From assembly GCF_000702665.1 (NCBI RefSeq), contig NZ_JNJA01000004.1, positions 248,001-312,000 of the forward strand: 64,000 bases of DNA, in the 5' to 3' direction. Shown here one piece after another: positions 1 through 7,220 of this stretch. Position numbers and translations under genes: made by a program. Source of the stretch: Solidesulfovibrio alcoholivorans DSM 5433. GTDB lineage: Bacteria; Desulfobacterota; Desulfovibrionia; Desulfovibrionales; Desulfovibrionaceae. Numbering within the stretch: the stretch's first letter is position 1; every line of letters starts with the position of its first letter. Below the pieces are notes generated by a model that made no database searches, was not told where the DNA came from, and saw only the letters and a list, made by a program, of their open reading frames with translations.

Positions 1-425
1 GAGTTCGGGAGATCGTCACGACCCGGTTTGCCCGTTTGCCGGGGACGACACTCGGCGACGCCGACGTCCTGGCCAAGGCGCTTGAACCCCTTGCCTGGCG
101 CGACGCGGGCGACGTGGAGCTGCTTGCCGCGGCGCGCAAAGCGGGTTGCGACAGCGTGGCCCTGGTCGAAGTGGCCGCCTGCGGCGGCGAGTTGAGCATC
201 GGGCTCATGCCGCTTCCGGTCTGGGCCGTGACCACGCGGTTCTCCTACCGGCTGCGGCTGCTCGACGTGCAATCCGGCACGCTCGTGCAAAGCGCCATGC
301 GCGGCAGGCAAACCGGCGGGGCCTATACCGTGCGGGGCCTCGATGCGCTCATGCGCGACTTTGACGCGGACCTGGCGTCCGTGCTGACCTTCGCCACACC
401 CCAGGCGAGCCTGGAAACGCATTGA
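1..425 (+). CDS. Unknown protein, C-terminal part (runs off the left edge)
   Basis: An open frame is already running at base 3 and ends at TGA 423-425, so the start lies outside the window; about 140 residues are visible. The visible part has a mixed alpha/beta look: a helix around LLAAARKAGCDSVALVEV, then strand-like segments and a closing helix (ALMRDFDADLASVLTF). No transmembrane segment and no motif I recognise. The pattern of a small soluble domain with 'DSVALVEV' and alternating strands recalls envelope lipoprotein or secretin-associated domains, but that is only an impression. It ends 15 bases before the DUF2975 gene on the same strand. Function unknown. Confidence 0.6.
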   Translation, partial: VREIVTTRFARLPGTTLGDADVLAKALEPLAWRDAGDVELLAAARKAGCDSVALVEVAACGGELSIGLMPLPVWAVTTRFSYRLRLLDVQSGTLVQSAMRGRQTGGAYTVRGLDALMRDFDADLASVLTFATPQASLETH

Positions 426-439
426 TCCCGGAGGACGCA

Positions 440-985
440 ATGGAAACGAAAAGCAATCTGGACGGCATCCGGAAATTGGGGGGCGTACTGGAGCGCGTCT
501 GCCTGTTCGGGGCCGTCGCCGTCGTGCCGCTGACCGCCCTGTACTGGGCCGCCTTCAATGTCCTGCCCCAGGAAATGACCGCCTCGGTGGCGCAACTGGC
601 CGTTTCGCCGCTGCTTCCGGCCTGGGTCCGGGCGCTTTGCTTCCTGGCGGCCCTGGTCCCGGCCACGGCGTTCATGGTCACGTTGCTGCGGCTGCGCTGC
701 CTGTTCGCCCTCTACAAGGAAGGCTGCATCTTTTCCCTGGCCAACGTGGTCTGCTTCCGACGCCTTTCCAAGGCGTTGCTCTGGTGGGCCGTGGCCACGA
801 TCCTGTACACGCCGCTTTTCGGCATTGCCGTCACCGCCGCCAATCCGCCGGGCAAGCATATCCTGAAGCTCGGCATCGGGACCAATGAACTGGAGCTCTT
901 CTTTGTCGCCGCCATCGCCGTGGTCATCGCCCGCGTCATGGAAGAAGCGCGCCGCCTGGACGAAGAGCAGGCCCTGACGGTATAG
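440..985 (+). CDS. DUF2975 family integral membrane protein
   Basis: A 181-residue protein with four hydrophobic helices (roughly residues 23-42, 66-88, 113-134, 149-168), matching the DUF2975 family of small four-helix membrane proteins. ATG 440 is chosen because GGAGG at 430-434 sits five bases before it; an in-frame TTG at 422 overlaps the previous stop and has no ribosome site. Seven bases downstream is a small Xre-type regulator. DUF2975 genes are commonly paired with such YozG-like regulators, so the two are probably one regulatory unit. The biochemical role of the family is not known. Confidence 0.8.
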   Translation: METKSNLDGIRKLGGVLERVCLFGAVAVVPLTALYWAAFNVLPQEMTASVAQLAVSPLLPAWVRALCFLAALVPATAFMVTLLRLRCLFALYKEGCIFSLANVVCFRRLSKALLWWAVATILYTPLFGIAVTAANPPGKHILKLGIGTNELELFFVAAIAVVIARVMEEARRLDEEQALTV

Positions 986-992
986 GCCGGCC

Positions 993-1214
993 ATGGCGAT
1001 CGTCATCAACCTGGATGTCATGCTGGCCCGGCGGAAAATGGCTTCCAAGGACCTGGCCGAGGCCGTGGGCATCACCGCCCAGAACCTGTCCATCCTCAAG
1101 ACAGGCAAGGCCAAGGCCATCCGCCTCTCCACCCTGGAAGCCATCTGCCGCGAGCTGGCCTGCCAGCCTGGCGACATCCTGGAATATCGTCCCGACGCCA
1201 CAAACCCGTCGTAA
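993..1214 (+). CDS. Small Xre-family (YozG-like) helix-turn-helix regulator
   Basis: A 73-residue protein that is almost entirely one helix-turn-helix: MLARRKMASKDLAEAVGI, then TAQNLSILKTGKAKAIRLS, then a third helix TLEAICRELACQPGDIL. The ending 'ICRELACQPGDILEY' is typical of the HTH_26 (YozG/Cro-like) family. It presumably binds DNA as a dimer. It lies 7 bases after the DUF2975 gene and 10 bases before the oxidoreductase gene, which suggests one transcript. Targets cannot be read from the sequence; autoregulation with the DUF2975 partner is the usual expectation. Confidence 0.85.
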   Translation: MAIVINLDVMLARRKMASKDLAEAVGITAQNLSILKTGKAKAIRLSTLEAICRELACQPGDILEYRPDATNPS

Positions 1215-1224
1215 GGAAGGTCCC

Positions 1225-1821
1225 ATGCCGTATTCCGTCATCCTCGCACACCCCCGCCCCGGCAGCCTCAACCACGCCCTGGCCCAGGCCGCCTGCGCCG
1301 TGCTGGAAGAACGCGGCGAGGAGGTGCGCCTTCACGACCTTTACGCCGAAGGCTTCGACCCGCTGCTGCAAGCGCAGGAAGTCGCGCGCGACGCATCCCT
1401 GCCCTCCCTCGTGGCCGCGCATTGCCGGGAAATCGCCGAGGCCAAGGGCATCGTCATCGTGCATCCCAATTGGTGGGGCATGCCGCCCGCCATCCTCGCC
1501 GGCTGGGTGGATCGCGTCCTGCGGCCCGGCGTCGCCTACGAATTCCTCGAAGGCGACGGGGGCGAAGGCGTGCCGCGCGGCATGCTGAAGGCCACGGCGG
1601 CAGTGGTCGTCAATACGTCCAACACCGCCCGGGAACGCGAGGAACGCGTTTTCGGCGATCCCCTGGAACGCATCTGGAAAGACTGCGTCTTCGGCCTTTG
1701 CGGCGTGACAAACGTCCGCCGCCGCATGTTCGAAACCGTGGTCACGAGCGACGCCGCGACGCGCCGCGCATGGATCGCGGAAACCGAAGCGCTCGTTCGT
1801 GATACCTTCGCCACACCCTAA
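1225..1821 (+). CDS. Flavodoxin-fold NAD(P)H oxidoreductase (quinone reductase / KefF-like)
   Basis: A 198-residue protein of the NAD(P)H dehydrogenase (quinone) family with a flavodoxin-like fold. The N-terminus MPYSVILAHPRPGSLNHAL is the phosphate-binding loop for FMN/FAD. The segment HPNWWGMPPAILAGWVDRV is the conserved central signature, and a following GVAYEF loop is typical. It probably performs two-electron reduction of quinones or electrophiles with NAD(P)H. ATG 1225 follows AAGGAAGG with good spacing; the longer open frame upstream overlaps the Xre gene and is not used. The tautomerase gene follows 14 bases later, so both may serve a small redox/detoxification operon. Confidence 0.85.
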   Translation: MPYSVILAHPRPGSLNHALAQAACAVLEERGEEVRLHDLYAEGFDPLLQAQEVARDASLPSLVAAHCREIAEAKGIVIVHPNWWGMPPAILAGWVDRVLRPGVAYEFLEGDGGEGVPRGMLKATAAVVVNTSNTAREREERVFGDPLERIWKDCVFGLCGVTNVRRRMFETVVTSDAATRRAWIAETEALVRDTFATP

Positions 1822-1835
1822 CCCAAGGAGCCCCC

Positions 1836-2036
1836 ATGCCCCTCGTCTCCATCAAGATCACCCGCGACGGTGCGACAGCGGAACAGAAAGCCCGGGTCAT
1901 CCAGGGCGTCACCAACCTGCTGCGCGATGAAATGGGCAAGAACCCGCAAACCACCGTGGTCATCATCGAAGAAGTCGATACCGACAACTGGGGCATCGGC
2001 GGCGAAACCGTCACGGTGCGGCGGGCAAAGGGATAG
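1836..2036 (+). CDS. 4-oxalocrotonate tautomerase family protein
   Basis: A 66-residue protein, the size of the short 4-OT subfamily. After removal of Met1 the N-terminal Pro would be the catalytic base, as in this superfamily; the start MPLVSIKI and the segment IIEEVDTDNWGIGGE match the family. AAGGAG lies just before ATG 1836. It probably forms a hexamer of beta-alpha-beta units and tautomerises an enol/keto substrate, but the substrate is not deducible. It is the last gene of the 1225-2036 pair. Confidence 0.85.
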   Translation: MPLVSIKITRDGATAEQKARVIQGVTNLLRDEMGKNPQTTVVIIEEVDTDNWGIGGETVTVRRAKG

Positions 2037-2062
2037 AGGGCAGGGGGGAAGGGAGGAAGGAT

Positions 2063-2096
2063 GCCTCCGGCGGCCGGGGGGGATCATCCCCCCCGG
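2063..2096 (+). repeat. Dispersed GCCTCCGGCGGCC hairpin repeat, copy 1
   Basis: The core GCCTCCGGCGGCC (2063-2075) runs into a perfect hairpin with arms CCGGGGGGG (2074-2082) and CCCCCCCGG (2088-2096) around the loop ATCAT, followed by GGACCCC. The same core and hairpin layout occurs at 24186-24224 and, inverted, at 56296-56336. This looks like a REP-type intergenic element. It lies 27 bases after the tautomerase stop. Confidence 0.7.
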
Positions 2097-2149
2097 ACCC
2101 CTGGACGGGGGGAGCGGCAAGCGGGTGGGAGGACGGTCGGTGGGCGTTG

Positions 2150-2345
2150 CGTCGGGGTCTGTGGTCGCCAGCGGCGAAGCGCCGCATTTGAAGAGATTCC
2201 GTTTAAGGTTTTTTGTCTTAAGAGGCTTCCAAAGCAAAAATTCTAAGAATTCGCTCCGAAGGAGCGACGGCCTGGGGCCGGAATTTTCCCTGGCGAGCCT
2301 GCCGCGAAAGCGGCGGCAGCGGCAGGGAAAATTCCGGCCCCATCT
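2150..2345. other. Highly structured intergenic element with a nested 19-bp inverted repeat
   Basis: No gene is supported here. Three structures are visible. (1) CGCTCC-GAA-GGAGCG at 2252-2266. (2) A perfect 19-bp inverted repeat: arm 2274-2292 (GGGGCCGGAATTTTCCCTG) and its complement at 2323-2341. (3) Inside that, GCCGC-GAAA-GCGGC at 2301-2314, a stem capped by a GNRA-type tetraloop. The segment before (2190-2250) is AT-rich, unlike the flanks. The element could be a small RNA, a mobile repeat, or a complex terminator for the two converging transcription units. Confidence 0.5.
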
Positions 2346-2442
2346 TCGTTCCGCCCCCCGCCCGGCCTCCCGGTGCCCGCAGCCTCCCCGCGCCACGACG
2401 CCGACCGGGGGGACCGGGGGAAGTGACTCCCCCCGGCGGGGT

Positions 2443-2504
2443 TCGGGGCAGCGCCCCGACGGGTCCAGGGCAGAGCCCTGGCAGGGTCCGGGACAGCGTC
2501 CCGG
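2443..2504. repeat. Three tandem 17-bp hairpins (bidirectional terminator-like repeat)
   Basis: Three consecutive stems with 7-bp arms and a 3-base loop, about 22-23 bases apart: TCGGGGC-AGC-GCCCCGA (2443-2459), CCAGGGC-AGA-GCCCTGG (2465-2481) and CCGGGAC-AGC-GTCCCGG (2488-2504). Arms differ between units but pairing is kept, so it is the structure that is conserved. The array ends one base before the stop codon of the minus-strand transporter gene. No T tract follows. Confidence 0.65.
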
Positions 2505-2505
2505 C

Positions 2506-2946
2506 TTAAAAGCGTATCAGCCATACGCCGGCGGCGAGGAGGATGCTGCCGAGGAGGCGTTTGCCGTCGAAGGGGATGTGGGGGAAGCCGAGCAGGCCGA
2601 AGTGGTCGAGGACCATGGAAGCGGCGAGCTGGCCGGCGAGGGTGAGGGCGACCATGGAGCCTGCGCCGATGCGCGGGGCGAGGATGACGGTTGCGGTGAC
2701 GAAAAACGCGCCGAGCGACCCTCCGACCCAGTACCACCAGGGCGAGGCGGGCAGCGCGCGGGCAAACGGCACGCCCTGGCCCATGACGGCGAGGACCAGG
2801 GCCAGGGCCAGGGTGCCAACCAGAAACGAGACGAAGGCGGCGGGGATGGCTCCGTCGATCATGCCGGCGAGTTTGGCGTTGATGCCGGCTTGTATGGGCA
2901 TGAACATGCCCGCGGCCAGGGCCAGGATCAGGTAGGCCGATTGCAT
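2506..2946 (-). CDS. DMT-family transporter, DUF606/YdcZ type
   Basis: A 146-residue membrane protein with five hydrophobic helices, the size and pattern of the DUF606 (YdcZ) half-transporters of the drug/metabolite superfamily. The opening helix with GMFMPIQAGINAKLAG and the later AALTLAGQLAASMVLDHFG-type segment are typical. Members usually work as homodimers or paired subunits; the substrate is unknown. CGGAG precedes ATG 2946. It lies 12 bases after the YccF gene on the same strand and is probably cotranscribed with it. Confidence 0.8.
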   Translation of the reverse strand: MQSAYLILALAAGMFMPIQAGINAKLAGMIDGAIPAAFVSFLVGTLALALVLAVMGQGVPFARALPASPWWYWVGGSLGAFFVTATVILAPRIGAGSMVALTLAGQLAASMVLDHFGLLGFPHIPFDGKRLLGSILLAAGVWLIRF

Positions 2947-2958
2947 GGGGGCTCCGGG

Positions 2959-3366
2959 TCAATACGGCTTGTCGACGACGGTCTTGCCGATGGGGGCCAG
3001 GGCCAGCGCGGCCAGTTTGAGGTGTTGCAGGGCAAAGGGGATGCCGATGATGGTGATGAAGTTGGCCACGGCCGCGAGCAGGTGGCCGATGGCCAGCCAG
3101 ACGCCGGCCAGGACGAACCAGATGATGTTGCCGACAAGGCCCAGGGCGCCGGTGCCGATGTCTTCGCCGGAGACGTGGCGGCGGTCCACGACTTCCTTGC
3201 CGAAGGGCCAGAACGACAGGTTGCCGAGCACGAAACAGGCGCGTGTCCAGGGCAGGCCGATGATGGTGATGGCCATGAGGATGCCGGCCAGGTACCAGCC
3301 GATGCCCATCCAGAAGCCGCCGAGGATGAGCCAGAGGATGTTCATGAGGAAATTGACGGGTTGCAT
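2959..3366 (-). CDS. yccF: YccF family inner-membrane protein (DUF307)
   Basis: A 135-residue protein made of two similar halves, each with the hydrophobic pattern N-x-x-W-x-x-L-x-G and an IIGIP/IIGLP turn (MNILWLILGGFWMGIGWYL and VGNIIWFVLAGVWLAIGHLL). This internal duplication and the phrases TIIGLPW and TIIGIPF identify the YccF family. Its role is unknown. ATG 3366 is preceded by AAGGAG. It sits between the rhodanese-ferritin gene (14 bases upstream) and the DMT gene, so all three could be one minus-strand transcript. Confidence 0.85.
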   Translation of the reverse strand: MQPVNFLMNILWLILGGFWMGIGWYLAGILMAITIIGLPWTRACFVLGNLSFWPFGKEVVDRRHVSGEDIGTGALGLVGNIIWFVLAGVWLAIGHLLAAVANFITIIGIPFALQHLKLAALALAPIGKTVVDKPY

Positions 3367-3380
3367 GGGGGCTCCTTGGG

Positions 3381-4217
3381 TCAGGGGGTGAGGGTTTTGC
3401 GCATGAGGTTGGAGACGGCGCGCAGGTGGGCTTTTTCCTCCTGGGCCAGGGTCGCGTAGAGGGAGGCCGCTTCGGCGTCCTCGGTTTTTTTGGACAGTCG
3501 GGAGTAGAGGTCGAGGGCTTGCGCTTCCACGGAGGAAGCCAGTTCGAAGGCTTCCTGGGCGGAGGCGGGCGCGCCGCCGAGCTGGGCCAGGAACGCGTCG
3601 CCGGGCAGGCCGCCTTCGAGGCTGGGGGAAGCGCCGGCGAGCAGGGCGGACAGGTCCGTTTCGTCGCCCGTGGCTTTTCGGTAAAGGGTGTGGACGTAGT
3701 GGAGGTGGCGTTCTTCGAAGCCGGCCAGGCGTTCGAACACGGCTGTGGTTTCGGCGTCGTCGGCGTCCTTGGCGAGGATTTTGTAGAAGCCGCCGAGCGC
3801 CGCTTCCATACCGAGGGCCGTGCGCAGGATTTGCGCCGCCGATTCGTCGCCGCGCAGCAGGGTCATGCCGGCGTCCGGGCTGCCGATCGCGGCCGTGCCC
3901 TGCCAGGCCATGGCCCCACCGAGCATGTTGACGATGTCGGGAAAGCCCGCGCCGGCCAGCAGTTTGGCCGCGGCGGCGCTGCGGCCGCCGGAGCGGCAGT
4001 AGACCACCACCGGCAGGCTGCGGTCGATGGCGCCCAGCTTGTCCGGGAGATCGGGCAGGGGGAGCAGCGTCGCCCCGGGCAGGTGGAATTCCACGTATTC
4101 GGGCTCCATGCGGACGTCGAGGAGCGTCAGGTCGCCCTCGCGGGCGTGGTCCAGCATATGGCGCACGTCCTCGGCCGAGGCGTTCCGGATGGGATCCGGG
4201 GCGATTTCGCGCGACAT
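3381..4217 (-). CDS. Rhodanese fused to a ferritin-like (rubrerythrin-type) di-iron domain
   Basis: A 278-residue, two-domain protein. Residues about 10-110 are a rhodanese domain with the active loop CRSGGRS, the cysteine being the persulfide carrier. Residues about 125-275 are a ferritin-like four-helix bundle: metal-ligand candidates include the Glu of GMEAAL, the Glu/His of GFEERHLHYV, the Glu of SVEAQALDLY and the Glu/His of QEEKAHLRAV, giving two ExxH motifs. There is no rubredoxin domain. The expected role is sulfur transfer linked to iron or peroxide chemistry in the cytoplasm, an inference from the fusion. AGGAG lies just before ATG 4217. Confidence 0.8.
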   Translation of the reverse strand: MSREIAPDPIRNASAEDVRHMLDHAREGDLTLLDVRMEPEYVEFHLPGATLLPLPDLPDKLGAIDRSLPVVVYCRSGGRSAAAAKLLAGAGFPDIVNMLGGAMAWQGTAAIGSPDAGMTLLRGDESAAQILRTALGMEAALGGFYKILAKDADDAETTAVFERLAGFEERHLHYVHTLYRKATGDETDLSALLAGASPSLEGGLPGDAFLAQLGGAPASAQEAFELASSVEAQALDLYSRLSKKTEDAEAASLYATLAQEEKAHLRAVSNLMRKTLTP

Positions 4218-4328
4218 GGGGTTCTCCTGGGTAACGGGTTGCGCAACGGCCTGCCGGTAGGGTAGGAAACGGCCAGCCTGCCCACAGCTTATGCGCGTGG
4301 CGGGGAAATCTTGTCAAGGCGGGGACGT

Positions 4329-4829
4329 ATGGCGCGCGCGCGGTTGCTCGTTCCGGTATGGCTGGAACTTTTCTGCATCCTGGTGCTTGGCGGCGGCTTG
4401 TCCGTGGCCATGAACATGGCCCGGGAAGCCCCGCTTCCCTGGGTGATCGATTTCGCGGCCATGGACCGGCGCGAGGCCCTGCGCAAGGGGCTCGAGACGG
4501 TGGACGCCCACGGCGCGAGGATCATGCTCGGCAAGCCCGGGGTGGTGTTCCTCGACGCCCGGACCCCGGAGGAATTCGCCATGGGCCATGTGTCCGGGGC
4601 CAAGAGCCTGCCCCAGGAAACCATGTACGGCGACCTGGACGCGGCGGCCAAGGCCCTGGGGTTGACCGCCGAGGACAGGCTCGTCATCTACTGCGGCAAC
4701 CTGCTTTGCGACAAGAGCAAAGAGTTGGCCGAGGCGTTGCGCACGGCGGGCTATCCCTACGTCACGGTGGTCACCGACGGGTATGAGGGCTGGACGGCCT
4801 CGGGCGGCCCCACGGAGGGCGGCATATGA
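4329..4829 (+). CDS. Membrane-anchored rhodanese
   Basis: A 166-residue protein with one N-terminal hydrophobic anchor (about residues 5-25, LLVPVWLELFCILVLGGGL) followed by a single rhodanese domain. VVFLDARTPEEFAMGHVSGA is the family signature, and YCGNLLCDKS holds the candidate active cysteine in a longer, two-cysteine loop. The domain probably faces the periplasm. ATG 4329 was preferred over an upstream in-frame TTG because of the AAGGCGGGG ribosome site. The stop overlaps the start of the MauE-like gene (ATGA), so the two are translationally coupled. Confidence 0.8.
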   Translation: MARARLLVPVWLELFCILVLGGGLSVAMNMAREAPLPWVIDFAAMDRREALRKGLETVDAHGARIMLGKPGVVFLDARTPEEFAMGHVSGAKSLPQETMYGDLDAAAKALGLTAEDRLVIYCGNLLCDKSKELAEALRTAGYPYVTVVTDGYEGWTASGGPTEGGI

Positions 4830-5245
4830 AGGTGGTGTATTTCCTGCTGCGCTTTGCGCTGGGCTGCGTGTTCGTGGCTGCGGCCTGGGACAAGATCGTC
4901 GATCCGCTGGCGTTCGCCAAGATCATCCGCAACTATCAGATCCTGCCGGAGGTGCTCGTCGGGGGCGTGGCGCAGGTTTTGCCCTGGATCGAGGTGGTGG
5001 TCGGCATGTGCCTCATCACGGGCCTTTTTTCCCGCGGCGCGGGCTTTTCCGCCACGCTCATGATGGCCGTGTTCCTTGCGGCCATGGCCTGGGCCACGCA
5101 CAAGGGCATCAGCACCCAGTGCGGCTGTTTCACGACCAAGGCCGACGACGCCATCTCCGCGCGGACCTTCATCCGGGATGGCTCGATCCTGGCAATGGCC
5201 CTGCTCGTGACCGTGGGGAGTTTCCTGCGGGCGAGGCAGGCCTGA
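4826..5245 (+). CDS. MauE/DoxX-family membrane protein
   Basis: A 139-residue protein with four hydrophobic helices. The motifs FxxAAWDKIxDPxAFAKIIRNYQILP and ISTQCGCF are typical of MauE/DoxX-type proteins. MauE is needed for maturation of methylamine dehydrogenase and is thought to help disulfide or redox chemistry in the periplasm. Here the partner is a membrane rhodanese whose stop overlaps this start, so the pair more likely handles periplasmic sulfur or thiols; that is inference. The CGC pair near residue 96 is the probable redox-active site. Confidence 0.8.
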   Translation: MKVVYFLLRFALGCVFVAAAWDKIVDPLAFAKIIRNYQILPEVLVGGVAQVLPWIEVVVGMCLITGLFSRGAGFSATLMMAVFLAAMAWATHKGISTQCGCFTTKADDAISARTFIRDGSILAMALLVTVGSFLRARQA

Positions 5246-5256
5246 GGCGTTTCCCC

Positions 5257-5892
5257 ATGTCCGGGGTCAAGATCATTCCCATCGGCCAGCCCCGCACGGT
5301 GCGGGAGCGGCTGCTCGAGGCCCTGGGCGACCTGCTCGCCCGGGAGGGCTTCGAGAACATTTCCCTCGAGGCCGTGGCCAGGGCGGCGGGACTCGAGCGC
5401 GCCGTCATCCTGCGCCATTTCCAGGACCTCGACGACATGGTCACGACCTTCGGCCAAAGCGCCGTGTTCTGGCCGCCCGTGGCCGAACTGCGCGCCGAGG
5501 TCGCCGACCGCTTCGCGTCCATGCCGCCAAAGGCCCAGCTTGCGCACTTCTTCAAGGCGACCATACGGGGCCTGCTCGCGCGGCCGCGTACCCTGGACAT
5601 CCTGGCCTGGGAGCTCATGTCGCGCAACCGCTTCACGCGGTTGCTCGAGTATCCGCGCGTGCGCTGTTCCCTGGAGTTTTTCGAAAGCGTCACGGGCGAG
5701 GTCCCCGATTCCCTGGACCTCACGGCCGTGGTCGCCGTGCTCGGCGGCGCGGCCATCTTCCTCACGGTCCGCTCCCGCCAAAGCGGGGTCTTCGGCGGAC
5801 TCAACCTGTATGACGACGCGGACCGCGACCGCGTGGACCGGGTGCTCGACCTGATCGTCGCCGGCATCCTGCGCGAGGTCGAAGTCCGCTGA
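5257..5892 (+). CDS. TetR/AcrR-family transcriptional regulator
   Basis: A 211-residue protein with an N-terminal TetR helix-turn-helix at about residues 14-60 (RERLLEALGDLLAREGFENISLEAVARAAGLERAV, split here over helices 1-3) and a C-terminal all-helical ligand and dimer domain. It probably represses nearby genes until a small molecule binds. It starts 11 bases after the MauE gene and ends 14 bases before fabI, so fabI is an obvious candidate target. ATG 5257 is the first plausible start not buried in the upstream gene. No strong ribosome site is visible, so translation may depend on coupling. Confidence 0.85.
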   Translation: MSGVKIIPIGQPRTVRERLLEALGDLLAREGFENISLEAVARAAGLERAVILRHFQDLDDMVTTFGQSAVFWPPVAELRAEVADRFASMPPKAQLAHFFKATIRGLLARPRTLDILAWELMSRNRFTRLLEYPRVRCSLEFFESVTGEVPDSLDLTAVVAVLGGAAIFLTVRSRQSGVFGGLNLYDDADRDRVDRVLDLIVAGILREVEVR

Positions 5893-5906
5893 GACGGGAG
5901 GCTGCC

Positions 5907-6671
5907 ATGCTCATGCAAGGCAAAAAGGCCCTGGTTTTCGGTGTGGTCAACGAACGCAGCATCGCCTACGGCATCGCCAAGGCCCTGCGCGACAACGGCG
6001 CGGAACTGGCGCTCGGCTACGCCGCGGAACCCATCCGCAAGCGCATCGAACCCATCGCCGAAAAGCTCGGCGCGCAGTTCGTCTTCCAGTGCAACGTGTC
6101 CCAGGACGAGGAGATCGCATCCGCGGCCGCGCTCGTCGCCGAAAAGTGGGGCAATGTGGACTGCCTCGTCCACTCCATCGCCTACGCCAACCGCGAGGAC
6201 CTGGCCGGCCGCTTCATCGACACCAGCCGCGAGGGCTTCCGCGTGGCCCTGGACGTCTCGGCCTATTCGCTGGTGGCGTTGTGCCGGGCGTTCGAGCCGC
6301 TTTTCGCCCCGGGCGCGTCGGTGATGACCATGAGTTATTACGGCTCGGGGCGGGTGGTCGCCAACTACAACGCCATGGGCGTGGCCAAATCCGCCCTGGA
6401 GTCCAGCGTGCGCTACCTGGCCGTGGACCTCGGCAAGCGCGGCGTGCGCATCAACGCCATCAGCGCCGGCCCCGTCAAGACCATGGCCGCCTCGGCCATA
6501 AGCGGCTTTCGCACCATCCTGGAAACCATCGAGAACCGTTCGCCGCTTAAGCGCAACGTCTCGCTCGAAGACATCGGCCGTTGCGCGCTCTACCTCGGCT
6601 CGGACCTGTCTTCCGGCACCACGGGCGAGGTGATCTTCGTGGATTCGGGTTACAACATCATGGGCGTGTAG
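5907..6671 (+). CDS. fabI: Enoyl-[acyl-carrier-protein] reductase (NADH), FabI-type
   Basis: A 254-residue short-chain dehydrogenase-like protein that reduces enoyl-ACP in the last step of each fatty-acid elongation cycle. The start KKALVFGVVNERSIAYGIA is the FabI variant of the dinucleotide loop. The catalytic set is Tyr144, Tyr154 and Lys161 in SYYGSGRVVANYNAMGVAK, with the FabI spacing Tyr-x6-Lys. The tail FVDSGYNIMGV is also diagnostic. GGGAGG lies before ATG 5907. Because of the adjacent TetR gene, regulation by that protein is likely. It could be a paralogue with a special substrate, but all catalytic features are present. Confidence 0.92.
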   Translation: MLMQGKKALVFGVVNERSIAYGIAKALRDNGAELALGYAAEPIRKRIEPIAEKLGAQFVFQCNVSQDEEIASAAALVAEKWGNVDCLVHSIAYANREDLAGRFIDTSREGFRVALDVSAYSLVALCRAFEPLFAPGASVMTMSYYGSGRVVANYNAMGVAKSALESSVRYLAVDLGKRGVRINAISAGPVKTMAASAISGFRTILETIENRSPLKRNVSLEDIGRCALYLGSDLSSGTTGEVIFVDSGYNIMGV

Positions 6672-6676
6672 CCGTC

Positions 6677-6981
6677 GTGGCCGGCGAGCGCGAGGTGCTT
6701 GCGGCGCTGGGGCGCATTGCGGGCGTGGCCGGGGGCGTCGCAGGGGCCGGTCATGTCGATGTCCATCGGGTGCGCGGTAAGGCCGGTCTGCGCCGGTTCG
6801 TCGCGGCCATGTTCGGCGACCGGCCGGCTTGGCTGCGGCCGCTGCCTGGACAATCCGGACAGCCCTATCGCCGCCCATGCCCGGGCCGCTTGCGGCGCGC
6901 TGGCGCGCCAACAATGAGCGCATCCGCGAAATGGGGCTTTCCGCCTACGCCGCCTGGCTCGCGACGCAGCCGCGCTACTGA
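6677..6981 (+). pseudogene. Frameshifted remnant of a protein-coding gene
   Basis: Three adjoining segments in three frames each read as good protein. Frame one (about 6677-6845) gives REVLAALGRIAGV through GDRPAWLRPL. Frame two (about 6832-6908) gives RCLDNPDSPIAAHARAACG. Frame three (about 6909-6981) gives NNERIREMGLSAYAAWLATQ and a stop. Each change is a +1 shift. None of the frames is long enough to be a normal gene alone. The likeliest reading is one small gene inactivated by two indels, or two sequencing errors in it. I do not recognise the family. It follows fabI directly on the same strand. Confidence 0.45.
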
Positions 6982-6992
6982 AGCGGGCGCTC

Positions 6993-7220
6993 CTAACCGC
7001 CGCCCACGGGCGGAAAAATCCCGACCCGGTCGCCATCGGCAAGCGCCCTGTCCATGTCCGCGCTGACGCCGTTGACGAACACGATCCTGACCTCGTCGCG
7101 GGGGATGCCCAGGCGATCGACGAGGGCGCTTACGGTTTCGCCGGGCGCAATGGGCAGGGCGTCGGCATTGCCGGGCATCTTCGGGGCCAGGGTGGCGTAG
7201 CAGCGCAATTCGATGGGCAT
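6993..7220 (-). CDS. MoaD/ThiS-family sulfur carrier protein
   Basis: A 75-residue ubiquitin-fold protein with the patterns LRCYATLAPKMPG, VSALVDRLGIP, VFVNGVSADMDRALADGDRVGIFPPVGGG. The C-terminal di-glycine (here GGG) is the site that becomes a thiocarboxylate. The FPPVGGG ending resembles MoaD of molybdopterin synthesis more than ThiS. ATG 7220 follows AAGGAAAAG. No MoaE, MoeB or oxidoreductase gene adjoins it, so it stands alone; in anaerobes such orphans often serve tungsten- or molybdenum-enzyme cofactors, which cannot be confirmed here. Confidence 0.8.
   Translation of the reverse strand: MPIELRCYATLAPKMPGNADALPIAPGETVSALVDRLGIPRDEVRIVFVNGVSADMDRALADGDRVGIFPPVGGG

Noticed and set aside
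2063..2504. CRISPR-like or tandem-repeat array in the 2 kb intergenic region
   Set aside because: The hairpins have no constant repeat with unique spacers, and there are no cas genes.
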